From Latrodectus hesperus (Eukaryota; Arthropoda; Arachnida; Araneae; Theridiidae): a DNA stretch of 64,000 nucleotides. Below, in pieces: positions 35,389 through 53,242 of this stretch. The notes beneath the pieces were generated by a model. It had not been told where the DNA came from. It made no database searches and was given only the letters and a program-made list of their open reading frames with translations. Both the position numbers and the translations under genes were made by a program. Each line of letters begins with the position of its first letter. The stretch's first letter is position 1. The stretch covers positions 1 to 64,000 of the forward strand of contig JAJQOW010000021.1 in the NCBI GenBank assembly GCA_037975125.1, read 5' to 3'.

Positions 35389-35965
35389 TTATATTTACAC
35401 ATAATGACAGAATGAATGGTAAAGGTTTTGAATCACACAAGTTCATTACAGTTTAAGTACTTCCAAGAATCTTTACATGGTTACTTTATATTATATGTAT
35501 TTAATTGCAACTCTAATAAGATATATAAAATATTTATACAATTCAAAAATTTGCTTGAAGTTAATTACAGATTCATAGCAAATATTATATCATTATTGCT
35601 AAGCTTAGTGTTTAATCAAAATTTTAATCAGTAATACACTATATAAATATACAGTAAGGCAACAAGAATTAAATGGAATATTCCATTAGGTGTAAATATT
35701 TTGATATGAACATACATTTTTCATTCATTATTAATAATCCATTAATATACACAAGAAAAATAAGATGCAGAAATTATTGGCATAATATATAGAAAATGGA
35801 CACCTAATATGGGTTTTCAAGTGAAGGTCAAATTAATTAGATATTTAAGGTATTAGAAACTCAGAAAGGCAATTAGGACCAAATATTCTATAATTTAATA
35901 ATATTATTTTTTATTTAATTATAAGCTAAAAAATTTAATAAAAACACTAGAAATTGTGAATAAAA
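35389..35965. repeat. 580-bp module repeated in inverse orientation at 55268-55850
   Basis: Begins AAGTTTTATATTTACACA and ends around AGCTAAAAAATTTAATAA. Both copies keep a 60- to 76-codon frame, but base composition does not look coding. Nature unknown; possibly part of a transposon or of an ancestral 3' flank. Confidence 0.85.
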
Positions 35966-36746
35966 ACACACGAATTGGTGAGAATTGTGGGAAAAAGAGT
36001 AAGAAAGGAGTTTATTAATTTATAAAAATCTTGTTTAAACTATGATAAAGCAATACTTATCATAATTTAGATAAATAAGGGCATTAAAACCAATGCATAC
36101 ATGACTTATCTTAAACACTCTCGTTGTACAAAATTCTTCTTTAACCTTTCAAACTTTTTAAAGGCTCTTTCAAAAATGACGATCTTATAAATCAAAATTA
36201 CTGAAACTGCCAAGTGTGCTTCTGATAGGGTAAAATCATACCAAGTTGCAGAGCATTAATGAACATTAATTTCAACAAATATTTTTATATTACTCAAGCT
36301 TATTTTTACTGACCAGAACATAAGTTTTTTAAATCAAAAAGTTTCGATAAATAATAACAAATATTTATTATAATAAATTATTTTTACTTATTAAAACCCT
36401 TATCAAAGATTCTACAATATATATTCATTCACTTTAAAAATTAATTATATTCAGAAATTTAAGTAAATATGAAGAGTGTAATTTTTAAATACTGTTAATA
36501 AGAACCATTTCTCCTTTTTCAATATAACTATAAAGTAATAAACATCAAACTTTATCCTTTTTAAATGGAAATCTAAAATTAACCATTTTAAAATTAATAT
36601 GATAATATTGCATCAAGTAGATAGTAAAACATTTTTAAAGAATAACTAATAGATTATTTTCATATGAAATATATCAAATAAATTACTATGAGAATAATTA
36701 CTTGTACTTAAAATACAGATAAATTGAAAGAAAAACCAAATAAATG
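35966..36746. other. AT-rich stretch, nothing recognised
   Basis: Non-coding by eye; it separates the duplicated module from the ZC3H14-like copy. Confidence 0.4.
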
Positions 36747-36883
36747 AAAGTAAACTTTAAGGTACAATGGTAAATCAAAATTATACAGTAATAAACAGTA
36801 CTTACATTATTTAAGCCAACAAATATAATGTAATGATCTAGATCTAACTTAAGTGATACATAATTGTTATTTTGAGAGCTGCA

Positions 36884-37936
36884 TCAATGGGCTTTCCACG
36901 TAAGTAGACTCCGATGAGGAAGTTTAAAATGACTGAAAGCACATTTAGGAATACGACAATGGACTCCAAATCGACACGGTTTGACATGAAGGAAGCGGCA
37001 TGATTTATCAGTGCATTTGGGATAATACTTGCAGACAAGTTTACCCTGCACAACAGGTTTTGTAAAAGCTGGAATTTTAGCAGAGAATTTTCGCTTTTTG
37101 CAATGAGTATAAGGACAGTCTTCTCTGCTACACAAGGAATCAAATTTACATTTTGGATGAATATATAGGCATTTATCTCCAAACTTACACTTAGGGAAAC
37201 AATTACAGGGAACTGTGGGATGTTGAAATAAACAATTATGACCTTTTTTACAAGCAGGCCAGTATTGACATTTTTCCTTCAATTTTTGCTTCTTTGTGCT
37301 TCCGACTTCTAATAAATAAAGTGACGAAATATCTTCATCCACTTCCATTTGTTCTACACTGCTACGCTTTCTTTTCAAGGAAGACGAGTTCCCACCATCT
37401 AAAGTTGCAATAAAATGTGGTGTTATTTGGTGTTCACTTTCAGAAAGTGAAGTTGGAGTTGGTTTAAAATAATCATTAATGTCTTTTCCATCTAAAACAG
37501 ATTTTGCTGGTACTTCTTTCACTCGTTGTACAGGATATACTTGTGCCGATTTCTGTGCAGATTTTCTTACAGCAGATGATTCAATCATATCTTCTGACTT
37601 TTTGGTAGCTTCAACTTTCACACTGTCTGGAATTTCTTTAACAGCAACTGAGTCAGGAATCAATACTTGAGATGAATTTAAAACAGCAGTTTTTGATTCA
37701 TTGTTAATTTCTGGAATTACTTTAGAGGCACTGTTATTAACTTGATTAATTTTTCTCGGCCGACTTGATGAAGAATCACCTGTAATTTCTATCCGTAAAA
37801 ATTCTTCTTCTTCTGTTGGATCATAATTCAATACATCATCCGCTTCAGCTCTATTTTCCTTAAATTCAGGAACATCTGTTGAAGTGTTTGAATCTAGTTC
37901 TTCTTGCTTTGAACGCTTGATTTGCAAGATTTTCAA
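36884..37936 (-). pseudogene. ZC3H14: 5'-truncated intronless copy of ZC3H14 (Nab2-type CCCH zinc-finger protein)
   Basis: ZC3H14/Nab2 proteins bind polyadenosine RNA in the nucleus and limit poly(A) tail length. An uninterrupted 350-codon frame aligns with the plus-strand copy at 62779-64000 with a constant offset of 76 residues and no net indel. All five C-terminal CCCH fingers are present: Cys223, about 244, 263, 302 and 321, each CX5CX4-5CX3H. A KRKR nuclear signal is retained at about 188-191. The N-terminal PWI-like domain is missing. The frame begins right after a TAA, at a TTG where homology to the other copy ends, and the first in-frame Met is residue 117, so no normal start exists. 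No splice acceptor is visible at the break. It ends FKLPHRSLLTWKAH and stop. Probably a truncated retrocopy or duplicate, recent because the frame is still open. Its 3' flank to 36747 is duplicated at 35195. Confidence 0.85.
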
Positions 37937-39171
37937 TTACAATTGTTCATTTACAATTGGAAAAAACAACATAAAGTATTGTTATTGAAGCTATAAATAT
38001 AACACTACAAAAAATATATAGATACCTATCTATCATATCTTACATCCAAGTACCTATGATGTCAAGAACTTATATAAATACTTTTGTTGTTGACTTAACT
38101 CCTTTTTTAAATGGAAAGATTTTATTAATGAATGTGATACTTCTTGATATTTCAACATTAATACTTGGCGTATATTAAAAAAAGGTTAAATTATATAAAT
38201 TTTTCAAGACCAATAGTATTAATACTATTAGTCATGAAAAATTGTTTGCCTTCTATAAATACAATTATTTCATCAATATCCATCATGTGTTTTTGAAACA
38301 GTGAAAAGGGAAATCTGACTATTTAAATTGGAGTTTGCAAGGTAATTTAAGTGCTTAATGATTTTATATATTATTTCTGATATTAATTTTAAAGTTATTT
38401 TTGCTATATCCTTATATCTGATAAAATTGTAAATTACATGAGAGAAAAATAGTGTATTTATATTTTATTACTTTTATCTGAAAGTGTGTAGTATATTAAA
38501 TAAATGTCATTAGACACTATAATTTAGAAATGTTTTCTCCTAATTATCAAAATCAAAATTATCAAAAATAAAAAAATCTCTAATATAGGAATAAATTTTA
38601 TTTTGAATTAAACTTGTGAACCAAATATATTTAACGCGAACATTTGTATGCTGAATTTACTAAGCACAAATTTTTTACAATGGCATAAGTATTTTCACCA
38701 TTTCTCATTACTCAAATTCCAAGCCATTCAAAATTTTCGACATGTGCGTATATAATATTTAACTGATTTTTAGTTATTTCACTTTATGCAATTTGTATTG
38801 TATATTTGCAAGAATATGTAATCATATATTATAATTACAAATATACAAAAGAAGCTACAAATGATTGAAATAATTAAAAATCAATTTATAAAAAATTATT
38901 ATCAATAATTAATAATATTTGTCTTCAATCTCTTATGATAAAATCCTTACAAATTATAGGTTTTTGTGCTTAAGGAATGATTTGCAGGGGAAAATTTCCC
39001 ACACTTTCTTGAGAAATCTGAGTAAAGAGCACGTGAAGTTAAACTGCTTTTCACGCATCTAGTAATAATTTAAAATCGATCCATTGACTAAATAAGGAAG
39101 TCCTGTCGTTAAACTATGCAATTATAAAATTACCTATACAAATACAAACACAACACATGGGACACAACACA
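37937..39171. other. AT-rich stretch with one long palindrome
   Basis: No gene seen. Contains the palindrome listed separately at 38198-38243. Confidence 0.4.
38198..38243. repeat. 46-bp near-perfect palindrome without spacer
   Basis: Two 23-bp arms meet at 38220/38221 with 21 of 23 positions paired; the centre AATAGTATTAATACTATT is perfect. Confidence 0.9.
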
Positions 39172-39692
39172 AAGGGAGGTCTGTAGCCTTCCGGCCATGT
39201 ACCTCGTCTTCTAATGAATTAGAGTCCTTGGATAGTCTTGGCCTGGTGATTAATAAATCAGAATTAAAAGATACAATAATGAATAATACAAAGATATTGT
39301 GGTAAGTGCTCCCACTGGATGCACTCTGCATGACTTGTGTTTTTTGACTAAGTAATTGAGTAATCCTAGTAATAAACACTTAGATGATGACAATAATTCT
39401 TGGTACATATAAAATTCCTATAAAATTATTTACGAAGGAAAATATAAGGAGAATACACAGGATGATTACAATAATTCTTTGAAGCACACAAATTCCTTTA
39501 AAATATTTACAAAGGAGTTACAAAAAAAAGATACAGGTTGATGACAATAGTTCTTGATAAACACAAAGTTCCGTTAGAATATTTACAACGGAGGACAAAG
39601 AAAAAATTCCTTTTTTTTCATATTTGTTTAAGATTAAATAAAACTGAGATATTTACAGGATACACACAATTTATTTACACATGTGGTTTCTC
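39172..39692 (-). repeat. Dispersed repeat family, copy A
   Basis: Shares GGGAGGTCTGTAGCCTTCC through TGAGATATTTACAGG with the copies at 53.25 kb and 56.5 kb, all in the same orientation. Contains three degenerate units of about 75 bp, each with GATGAcAATAATTCTT...AAATTCCgTTAaAATATTTAC. No A/T tail on this copy. Confidence 0.85.
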
Positions 39693-39817
39693 ACAGGATT
39701 TCATTTAGGTAGAGAAATGATTTCCATTAATTCTTCTTCTTCTTTCTTTTCCGTTTGGTATTATTTGAATAAATGGAAATATTGAGATGAGAGGTTTTAC
39801 TCTCAACACTGCTCTGG

Positions 39818-39832
39818 GCTGACACACACACA

Positions 39833-39891
<59 letters not shown>

Positions 39892-39907
39892 GTGTGTGTG
39901 TGTCAGC
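39818..39907. repeat. 90-bp palindrome with a (TA)n core
   Basis: GCTGACACACACACAGA, then (TA)n, then TCTGTGTGTGTGTGTCAGC: a continuous potential cruciform. Confidence 0.93.
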
Positions 39908-44746
<4,839 letters not shown>

Positions 44747-45280
44747 GTTTTGGTGTGTTCACGTGTTTAAAAAATAAATTATTTTTAATACTCTGGTATT
44801 TCTATTGATTTGGGGGTGTTTACATGCAGTTAAGAAATCTTTTACTTTTCATTTTATAAAGTAACTGATAAGTCATACATAATAAAACAATATCAAAATT
44901 TTGCGCCCTAGACTGCTATGCTACTCGCAATTTAATTCACCGCAAGATTCACTTTGTTGTTGTTGGATTTCTGTGGAAATTTTAAATTATATTCTAGCCA
45001 TTTTCTTTAATGCAGCATTTCTTTCAGAAGCCTTGATATATATCAAGAAATGCGTGATCTTATTTACCTACATTCTCGTTTTTAGCTGAAAATATTGTGT
45101 GTGTTTCTTCTTGATGTCATAAAAGACTTTCTTTCGCTGAATTTGTTTTGATAAGTAAGTGTTGCTTTTATCAACATTCGTTTTATCATTATTTTCGAGG
45201 AAAGTGGAAAATTTTATGTATATTCGAATATTTGTAAGCAAAGAAAGGCTTTTTCATTTTCTGCTAAAAAATTTCGTTAC

Positions 45281-45329
45281 TATATCATGCATCTACTTCA
45301 CATATTAATATGAGTAGATGCATGATATA
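45281..45329. other. Hairpin, 17-bp perfect stem, 15-nt loop
   Basis: TATATCATGCATCTACT pairs exactly with AGTAGATGCATGATATA. Could be a small foldback element or structured RNA; no further support. Confidence 0.7.
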
Positions 45330-46034
45330 ATAAACATTCATATATTTTGCTATTGAATGAAGAAGTTTACCTTCAATTACAAGTACGATTTCGTTACTGT
45401 ACTTCATGAATGATAGTTGCAAAGTACAATAATTGCGGAACTGGTGATAAAAAAATAAATAGTATAGATAATAAAATAAAAGTCCTTCTTTGAAAAAAAG
45501 TATAATAAAGTCTTTTTAAAAGGACTTTTTTGTAGGGGATTTTCCTTAAGGTTTTCTAGTATGGAATTGATTTCCGTTTCCGAAAGTTTAAAAGTATGAT
45601 ATTTCAGTCTGTAAGCTCAATGCATACTCATAACTAAACTTTAAAGTACCACCATAACAATTTTTAAATATGTATTTACTTCCAATTTAATAAAAAATTA
45701 AGATAATCAATGCCGTATCATTTTCTTGAAGATTTTCTGATTTGAAATGACAGCTTTTTATCACCTGGTTTTTACAGCTTTTTACCACCTGTATTTGTAT
45801 CATTAACAAATTATTTGATATGCGCATATTTTCTTATTTAAGTAAATGTCATTATTTAATACAAATTAAAATATAAGAAATTTTTTTACTTCATTTGTTC
45901 AAAAATTTAAAATTTTAAAATGTTAAAAATTTTGTTTAAAATTAGAAGGGATAAAATAAATAATAAATTAGATGCTATTTTTTTAAACTTTTGAATGAAT
46001 TTAGTATTTTAAACAATTTTTCAATGATTTTTGT

Positions 46035-46130
46035 ACAAAATATATAATCTATTTTTAATAAAATGCAACTATAAAATGTTCTTTCACTTTTTAGAGTTAC
46101 ATTTTATTAAAATTAGATTATATATTTTGT
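46035..46130. other. 96-bp foldback with about 36-bp arms
   Basis: ACAAAATATATAATCTA at the left and its inverse at the right pair through most of 36 bp with two mismatches, around a loop of roughly 24 nt. The geometry is like a microRNA precursor or a minimal foldback element; very AT-rich. Confidence 0.75.
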
Positions 46131-47969
46131 TCTGCGAATAATTAATCTTTGTGATCTCTCAGGTTTTATTTAATTTCACAATATACCTAATTTTAGTTTA
46201 TAAATTGAATAACTTGCTACTAATTATCTCATTTTAATCATCATCATAGTTATATAATTTATAAAAGAGTGTCAAAAAATCGGAACTGCTTAACTGTTGA
46301 CTGGATACCAATTGCGAGCCCCAGAAAGATCATCGAATTCTCAGTCCGTGTCCGAAGAGTTGTGTTCAAAATAAAATTAAAATTCTTCACTGCTTGAATC
46401 AGACATAATGTTCGTAAGCCGGTAATATTATCACATATACAATTAGCTACTAAAATAACTTCTGAGAGTGAAACAGCACTCATATTTATATTTGTGTGTG
46501 TGTGTATATATATATATATGTAAACAAGATTAGGGAAGTGACAATATGGCATTTCAATAATTTGTTCTAGCCAGCTGAAGGCGATTTATTGACAAGCTCA
46601 TCTGGAATACATTATGAAATAGATGTTTCCAAGATAATTCGATTGAAAATGTGCATTCACTACATCAGTGCTACATTTGATTTATATTTACATTTATCGG
46701 TTTCCCACGGAATTTGAAAAAATTCCCAAGTTCCACTAGTTAGGCTTTTGTCAATCCTGATGTCAAATTGATATAATCAGAAACACCAATCGATCACTTT
46801 GCTATCTTCATTCTGCTTGTAAATAATTTAAAATTAACTACATGTGCATTAATTTTCTGTTTACTCGAGAATTTGACTAAACATGTTTTGAAATTTTTCA
46901 TATTGTTGTTAGCTTCACACTACACAAATTTTCAGTACACATATTTCAAACATTGGCTAAAATACCAAGATCAAGGTAATTACAAAATATGAAGGAATAA
47001 ATCTGCTTACATAACTATTTTCGAATGGGACTTATGTTACTCTTTATTCCACATAAAATTATATTATTTTGTTACCATTAAGGTCTATAACTTCACAAGG
47101 AAGCTATTATTTTTAGCAAGAAAATTTTAATTTTGATTAATACTTTCACTCAATTCATATTTTGCTATAAGACTGGCAAATGATCGTTTTAAAAGTGTTA
47201 TGGCATAGGGTTACTATTGGTTATATACCTACTGCTTGTAATATGTAATATCATTTAACTTTTCGTCTGCCCCGATGAGAAAGGAAATTACCAATTTTGA
47301 ATCTGTATTTTACAAATGTGCGTGCCTAATTTAGATTCATCAGCATATAATGAATATATTCCTCATTCTTTGATACAATTTATAAAATTAAAGAGAAAGT
47401 GTATTATAGTAATAGCTAATACTTTCGAAAAATTACGTTCCAGAAACTAAGAAGTAAATTGACGTTACTTTGGTGTTAACTATTATTATTCATTCAACTG
47501 ATTTACATTACTTTGTTAAATGAGTCTATGCTTTTGTGCAAAATTGCATAAAACATTTTCGAGCCTTAAGTAATCAATAAATAAAGTAGAACCGAGCCTT
47601 AGGTGTGTAAATGTAATTTTAAAACGAAATCAGATTACTTTTGCGTACTATAAAACCGCATCTCATTCGGAAAAAAGAAAACATTAGATCATTTAGCATA
47701 ATTACATTTCCATTGGATGTTACATCGGCATAGCTAATTTCGAAGTTTTATGCATCATTTTTACAAATAATGTAACAAAATATGTATACATAACAATTTT
47801 ATTTTTAAAAAAATTGCTCATGATTGCAGGAAATACAAATAAACAATAAACTTTGGAATACTTTTGTCAACAAAAGATTGTTTTAAAAATTTTTTATGTG
47901 TAGTACTATATTAATTATTCTGTTGTATTAATGAAAATATTATTCTAAAGAAATTTTATATATGCTTTT

Positions 47970-49128
47970 GCCAGAAAAAGTCTGCGTACAAACGCATAAT
48001 AAATATTTTAGAGAGAATAAAAGTACTTTATAGTGTCAACATTAATTCAATTTTTATATAAAATACTTCTCTTTAAACATTCCTTAAATATCTGTAACTA
48101 TCGCAGAAAGATATTACACATTGTTATCTTTCTAAACTAGTTACAATAATTAAAAATTACTCAAGAAGCAGTCAGAAAAAGTTTGCGTATCGATGAGAAA
48201 AGTCTTTTAAAAATAATTTCCATAGATTTAAACTTTAATATCTAGTTGAAAAACCTTCATGCCTAAGAACCTCTTCTAATCATTTAGGCATAGAGTGAAC
48301 TGGTTTGCCCGCGTTTCCGCAGATGAAATATTATTCCATTCCTTCATAATTACCCTTTTCAACATATCTTTCGATTTTATGTTATGTTACCGAATCTTTC
48401 GTTCCAGTAAGTGCCATAAATGTTCTCGATGGGGTTTAATTCTGGAGATTGTAGAGGAGTATGCAACTAATATTTGATATTGTACAACAGCAGAACTTTA
48501 CTTTGTGGGCAGTGTGTTTTGGATCATTGTCTTATTGAAACCAAAAGTCATGGCCATGGCTCAAATCTTGTGCTCTCTGTTTCAAATTTTCTTTTAATAT
48601 ATTTAGATATCCCATGTAATCTAATATTGAGTCTGTAAAAGTTGATAGATCAAGTCAACTTGCTGCCATGCACCCCCAAATCATTCCGCCACTTCCCCCG
48701 TGTTTAACTGCAGACCCAAAAGTTGGATTCTCTAAAGCAGTACCTTGTTTTCTCCACACTAGTTTACGCCCTTTGATTCCATAGATACAAAACTTGCTTT
48801 CATCAGAGAATATTACTTTTTCAAAAAAACTCAGAAGATTTATTATCATACTGACAAAATTTAAACGCTTTTGCTTATTGGCAGTTTAAATACATGGCTT
48901 TCTACGAGCTACATGGCCGTGATAGCCAGATTTTTTTAGAATTTTTCGTGTAGTATTTTCATGAAGAGATTTTTTTAATTTTTCTCTAATATCAATTGCT
49001 ATTTGAGATACAGTAATCTTTGGATTTAAGCGTAAGGATTTTAAGATGTTATCTTTTCTCGTAAAGTCAGCTTAGATGGTCGGTTACTCCGAGGCTTTAA
49101 GATAACAGATTTCCATGACTTGTAATTG
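47970..49128 (-). pseudogene. Tc1-like transposase, decayed
   Basis: Read on the minus strand from about 49128 to 48230: N-terminal paired-like helix-turn-helix remnant ([23 protein letters not shown]), then VIFSDESKF (first catalytic Asp, with GRKLVWRK and KHGGSGGMIWGC after it), DNDPKHTA (second Asp, just after a TAA), and QSPELNPIEN (catalytic Glu). All three DDE residues survive, but stops and frameshifts break the frame. Two similar motifs, CCAGAAAAAGTCTGCGTA at 47971 and GTCAGAAAAAGTTTGCGTAT at 48171, look like paired direct repeats of a terminal IR/DR. The other end is lost in the TA tract. Confidence 0.85.
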
Positions 49129-49129
49129 T

Positions 49130-49332
<203 letters not shown>

Positions 49333-49356
49333 AAGAGAGAGAGAGAGAGAGAGAGA

Positions 49357-50544
49357 TGGACTGTCGTTCGTGACCCTGCCATCTTTCGCGAGGAAAAATA
49401 ACGATATTTAACAAAATAATGACATTGTGAGAAAAAAATATATTTACGATTTTTAACGACATTTACTATATTTTTAACATTGTTTAAAACGCTGTATTGC
49501 ACCACCAAATCGGATCTCATGTACATTTCAGCTAAAACAAATAGAATCCTATGTGAAACGCTTGAAAATTCCCTTTAATAATGAAGTTATTGAATATTGT
49601 TAGGATTGTTTTTATCAATATTCCAATGACGTTATGATTGGCAGCGTATTGGGAAAATCGAAAACATGTTTGATGCAGTAGTTCAAAATAATGCGTTTAA
49701 TTAATATCAATTTTTTAAGAAATTATATTGATATAAAAGGAAGGAATTACAAAGAAGGATATTATTATAAAAAGAAGAAATATACGATGCACTATGATGA
49801 TCGTAGTATTAGTGCGTTTAAGTGGTTAATTTACAATTATTTTCCAAATTCTATCAATGAAAAAATTTGTTATTAAATAAATATTGTGTGCTAATCATTA
49901 AGAAATAATGTAACAGATTTCTATTAAGAAATCGAAAATAGGGTTATAATCATTAAATATAAATGCAGCAATATTTTACAGCAAAATTACATCTAAGGTA
50001 ATAAAAATGGACTTTGATTCAAAATAATACAAATATTAAATATAAATGTTTATTTATATTATAATAAAATTATTTTGTAAAAATAAATGAAAAAGCGTAA
50101 TTTACAAGTATGAAAAATCATTCTAAATTTCAAATGGAAAAAGCAAATCTATTAACTGAATTGTTAAAAATATAAATGAATAATAAACAAAAGGACAAAA
50201 ATATTTTTTCTATAGAAAATTAATTTTTTAATAATTATATGTCTTTAGTCTTTACTCATAGACAGAAATCGATTTTGATTATAAGACTTCTTAATTTTAT
50301 TTAATTTAAGATGAATTGCACAAAATCATTTCTGATTTCGTTCTATTTTATTTCACACAATGTTTTATGAAAATACAATTAATATTTATTAAATGAAGTC
50401 CTAGTCATTATTTCATGATCGTTATTAGAAATTTGATTCTTTTTTACATGCAAAAGTTTCAATAATGTCAGTTGTAATTCTTAAGTTTATTACACATAAA
50501 CTTTTCATAATATTTTATTAACATATATTTTTATCAATTATATG
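49357..50544. other. AT-rich stretch, no gene recognised
   Basis: A 61-codon plus frame at 49691-49876 (rich in Y, N, K) is not distinguishable from chance. Confidence 0.4.
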
Positions 50545-50554
50545 GGAATCAATT

Positions 50555-50865
50555 GTTTGTTGTTACTAATGACACTTGGACAAGCCAAGCTCGCTATGCC
50601 GTTGGCTATGCGAATTTAAATCAATTGGGAGCATCTTTCGTTTTTATCAGAGCACAATGAAGGTGAAAGTACGACTTTGCTCTACACACATGCCATAGGT
50701 ACCCGTTTATAGGGTAGGCGACCATTCACACCTCATTCATACAAGGAAAGGATAAAGACAGGATAGATAGAGAGAGAAAAAGTACATCCTTGCCCGAACC
50801 GGGATTCGAACCAAGACCTCCTTATCCGCAGTCAGTCACGCTGACCACTAGACTAGTTGGGCGGC
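50555..50865 (-). mobile_element. tRNA-derived SINE with 10-bp target-site duplication
   Basis: Flanked by GGAATCAATT at 50545-50554 and 50866-50875. Read on the minus strand it begins with a tRNA-like head: box A TAGTCTAGTGGTCAGC and box B GGTTCGAATCC, closing CCCGGTTCGGG. A unique body follows, then AAAGTCGTACTTTCACCTTC and a tail CAAGTGTCATTAGTAACAAC. The 3' half is shared with 57035-57165. Confidence 0.92.
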
Positions 50866-50875
50866 GGAATCAATT

Positions 50876-51226
50876 CTGTTAGTTTTTTTAATGGAAATTA
50901 AAGATTTGGTTACATTTTTTAAATATAGTATTTTAAACTATTTAATTAAAGTAATTTTTATATTTAAATTAAATATTTTGAATTAAAGTATTAAATTTTG
51001 TGCAGGAAATCTTCAAAGAAATACTTAATGTTAAAAAATTCTGAATATAGAGAATTTACTAAAATTATTTAAGTTTATTTGAATTACAAGTAATTATCCC
51101 TAACTTCAAAGCATATTATATAGATTATTATTTAATAATGATTGAATCAAATGCTTTTAAACGTTTTTCTACAGAAGATAATTGTACAAGCGTAAAATAT
51201 AATTTTGATAATCTTAAAGCACTCTT

Positions 51227-51258
<32 letters not shown>

Positions 51259-52680
51259 CTAAGGGTAAATTGGCATGAAAATTTAAAGAGAAAAAATTTT
51301 TTTTTAATTGAAAGTATTATATTGGTTAAACTACTCAATATTTTTTAAAATTATTTAAAAATATATTTTAATTTTCCGAATAGAATAACTTGGAGAAATT
51401 TTATTTCATTTGCTGTTATTATTTTTGCTGCAGATTTAAAGACTTCTCAAATAGTTATCTAATTAACTATTAATTCAAAAATTTTTTATTAGTTTGTGTA
51501 ACTTCCTTTGTAAAAATTATCTTAATATGTTTATAAAAAATGAAGAAAAAACATTTTTATGTATAAAATATCAAAAAATATTTTTATTTTAAACTTTCTT
51601 TAAATGGGGATTTGCACAATAAATTTTATTTAAAAAATAATCAAATAGTATTATTATTTGAATGACGACTATCACGAATTTCCATACCCCGAATAAAAGT
51701 CGAAATCTGCCTGATTTAAAGTTTTTCAAAAATTATCAAATTTGAAAAAGTAACAATTTTTGAATTTACAAAGTATACATTTAAAATCTTGAGAATTAGT
51801 TTAAATATAAATTATTGCTATATACATTAGTTTTATAGATAATTAAAAATATTTGATTTACATTAAATTAGAAAAAAGAGAAAAATAAAAAAAAATAACT
51901 CTAGCTTTCAGATTGTCACAAAATTGATTTTGTCGAAAAAGTATTGTTTTCGGTTTTGAAAAATTTGTATTGCAATTTTTTGTTAGAAGTTCAACATATA
52001 CCATTAATTTCAAAGTAAGAAGTTTTATAAATTTTAATGATAATATTTGAAATCGAAATTCTTTTCACCAATTAGTTTTTATATAACTACATAAGTCTTA
52101 CATTCACAAAGTTGGTTTGACATAATATTGAATTTTTAAAATAAATAGTTGATTTTTTATTAATAGCTTCTGAATTTTGCAGACACGCTTAGCCCATAAT
52201 TTAATTATTGCAATAATTAATTTAATACATTATTTTATATTCAATATTGAAGACTTTTAGTGACATTTCATGATCATATGTACTTTAAAGAAATATGAAA
52301 TAATTATTTTCATAATTTGAACAACTAACTAATTTGCTTGCAAGTCCATATATCTCATTTTAAGCTGATTTACGTCACCTCTACTGCTTGCAAAAACCCC
52401 AAGAATATTCCAGAATTTTGATGGAATTTATCACTCTTTGCAGCTGTCAAAGAGATCGATTTTCGCAGTTGGAAGCCCCAGGAACTACCTAGTACCAGGG
52501 ACAATCAATTAGTTGTTATCGGGGAATAATGTGGAAATTACATACAGGATTCGTGATGGGCCATTAAGTCCTTCATGACAAATGTGATTCCTCGAAATAA
52601 ATTGGAATCACCTGGTCAGGTACACTCGAAGAATTTAGGGTATTTTTTCGCGACACAGAGAATGACTGATAAAGTTTGAC
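50876..52680. other. AT-rich stretch, no gene recognised
   Basis: Contains an A28 run at about 51232-51259. From about 52400 GC rises and degenerate LINE sequence may begin. Confidence 0.4.
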
Positions 52681-52689
52681 AAATTACCC

Positions 52690-53200
52690 ACAGCGCACCA
52701 GCTGCTTAGGGTGGTCGAGAAAATTTCCAAGGGGATAGCAGAAAAAAAGTACTGGGGGAATTTTTTCTCGACATAGAGAAAGCCTTTGATAGAGTTTGGC
52801 ATTATGGTCATATGTACAAACTCATGAAGCGATATCCCCAACACTCAAACACTACTGATTCTGACCATAAAATTGTGTACAACAACTTAACCGAGCATAT
52901 GACTCAAATTGAGAAATGGCTCAGAATCTGGAAGATTAAAATCAACCCCTCAAAATATCAAGCGCCCTTATTTAACAGAAAATTAACCCCAGCAAACAAA
53001 TTAAAATTGACGGTCTAAAGATTCCCTGATAGCCCAATGTTGTTTACCTAGGGGTCACAATGGATGAACCTCTCACATGGAAGAACTTCATCAAAATAAG
53101 AGCTGAATTCATCAAAGCTAAAATTATTCTTTACCCCCTATTAGCCTCCAACTCTAATATTTCCTTAGGAAACAAACTCCTACTTTACAGTGAAGGGGGG
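52690..53200 (+). pseudogene. Jockey-like reverse transcriptase, internally deleted
   Basis: Pieces in order: AHQLLRVVEKISKGI (52690s), a frame change, FFLDIEKAFDRVWH (palm motif A with the first Asp), YKLM, then directly HMTQIEKWLRIWKIKINPSK and PLLASNSNISLGNKLLLY (thumb). Motif C (the YADD box) and surrounding residues are deleted between YKLM and IEKW. A degenerate second copy of the AFDRVW segment lies at about 52640-52680. Interrupted on the right by copy B of the dispersed repeat. Confidence 0.8.
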
Positions 53201-53242
53201 CAAGGGGGTCTATCGTGCCTCGGAGGAGGGCCAAATATTAGG

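Noticed and set aside
37479..37670. Frames antisense to the ZC3H14-like copies (also 63273-63464)
   Set aside because: Antisense shadows identical in both copies because the sense sequence is duplicated.
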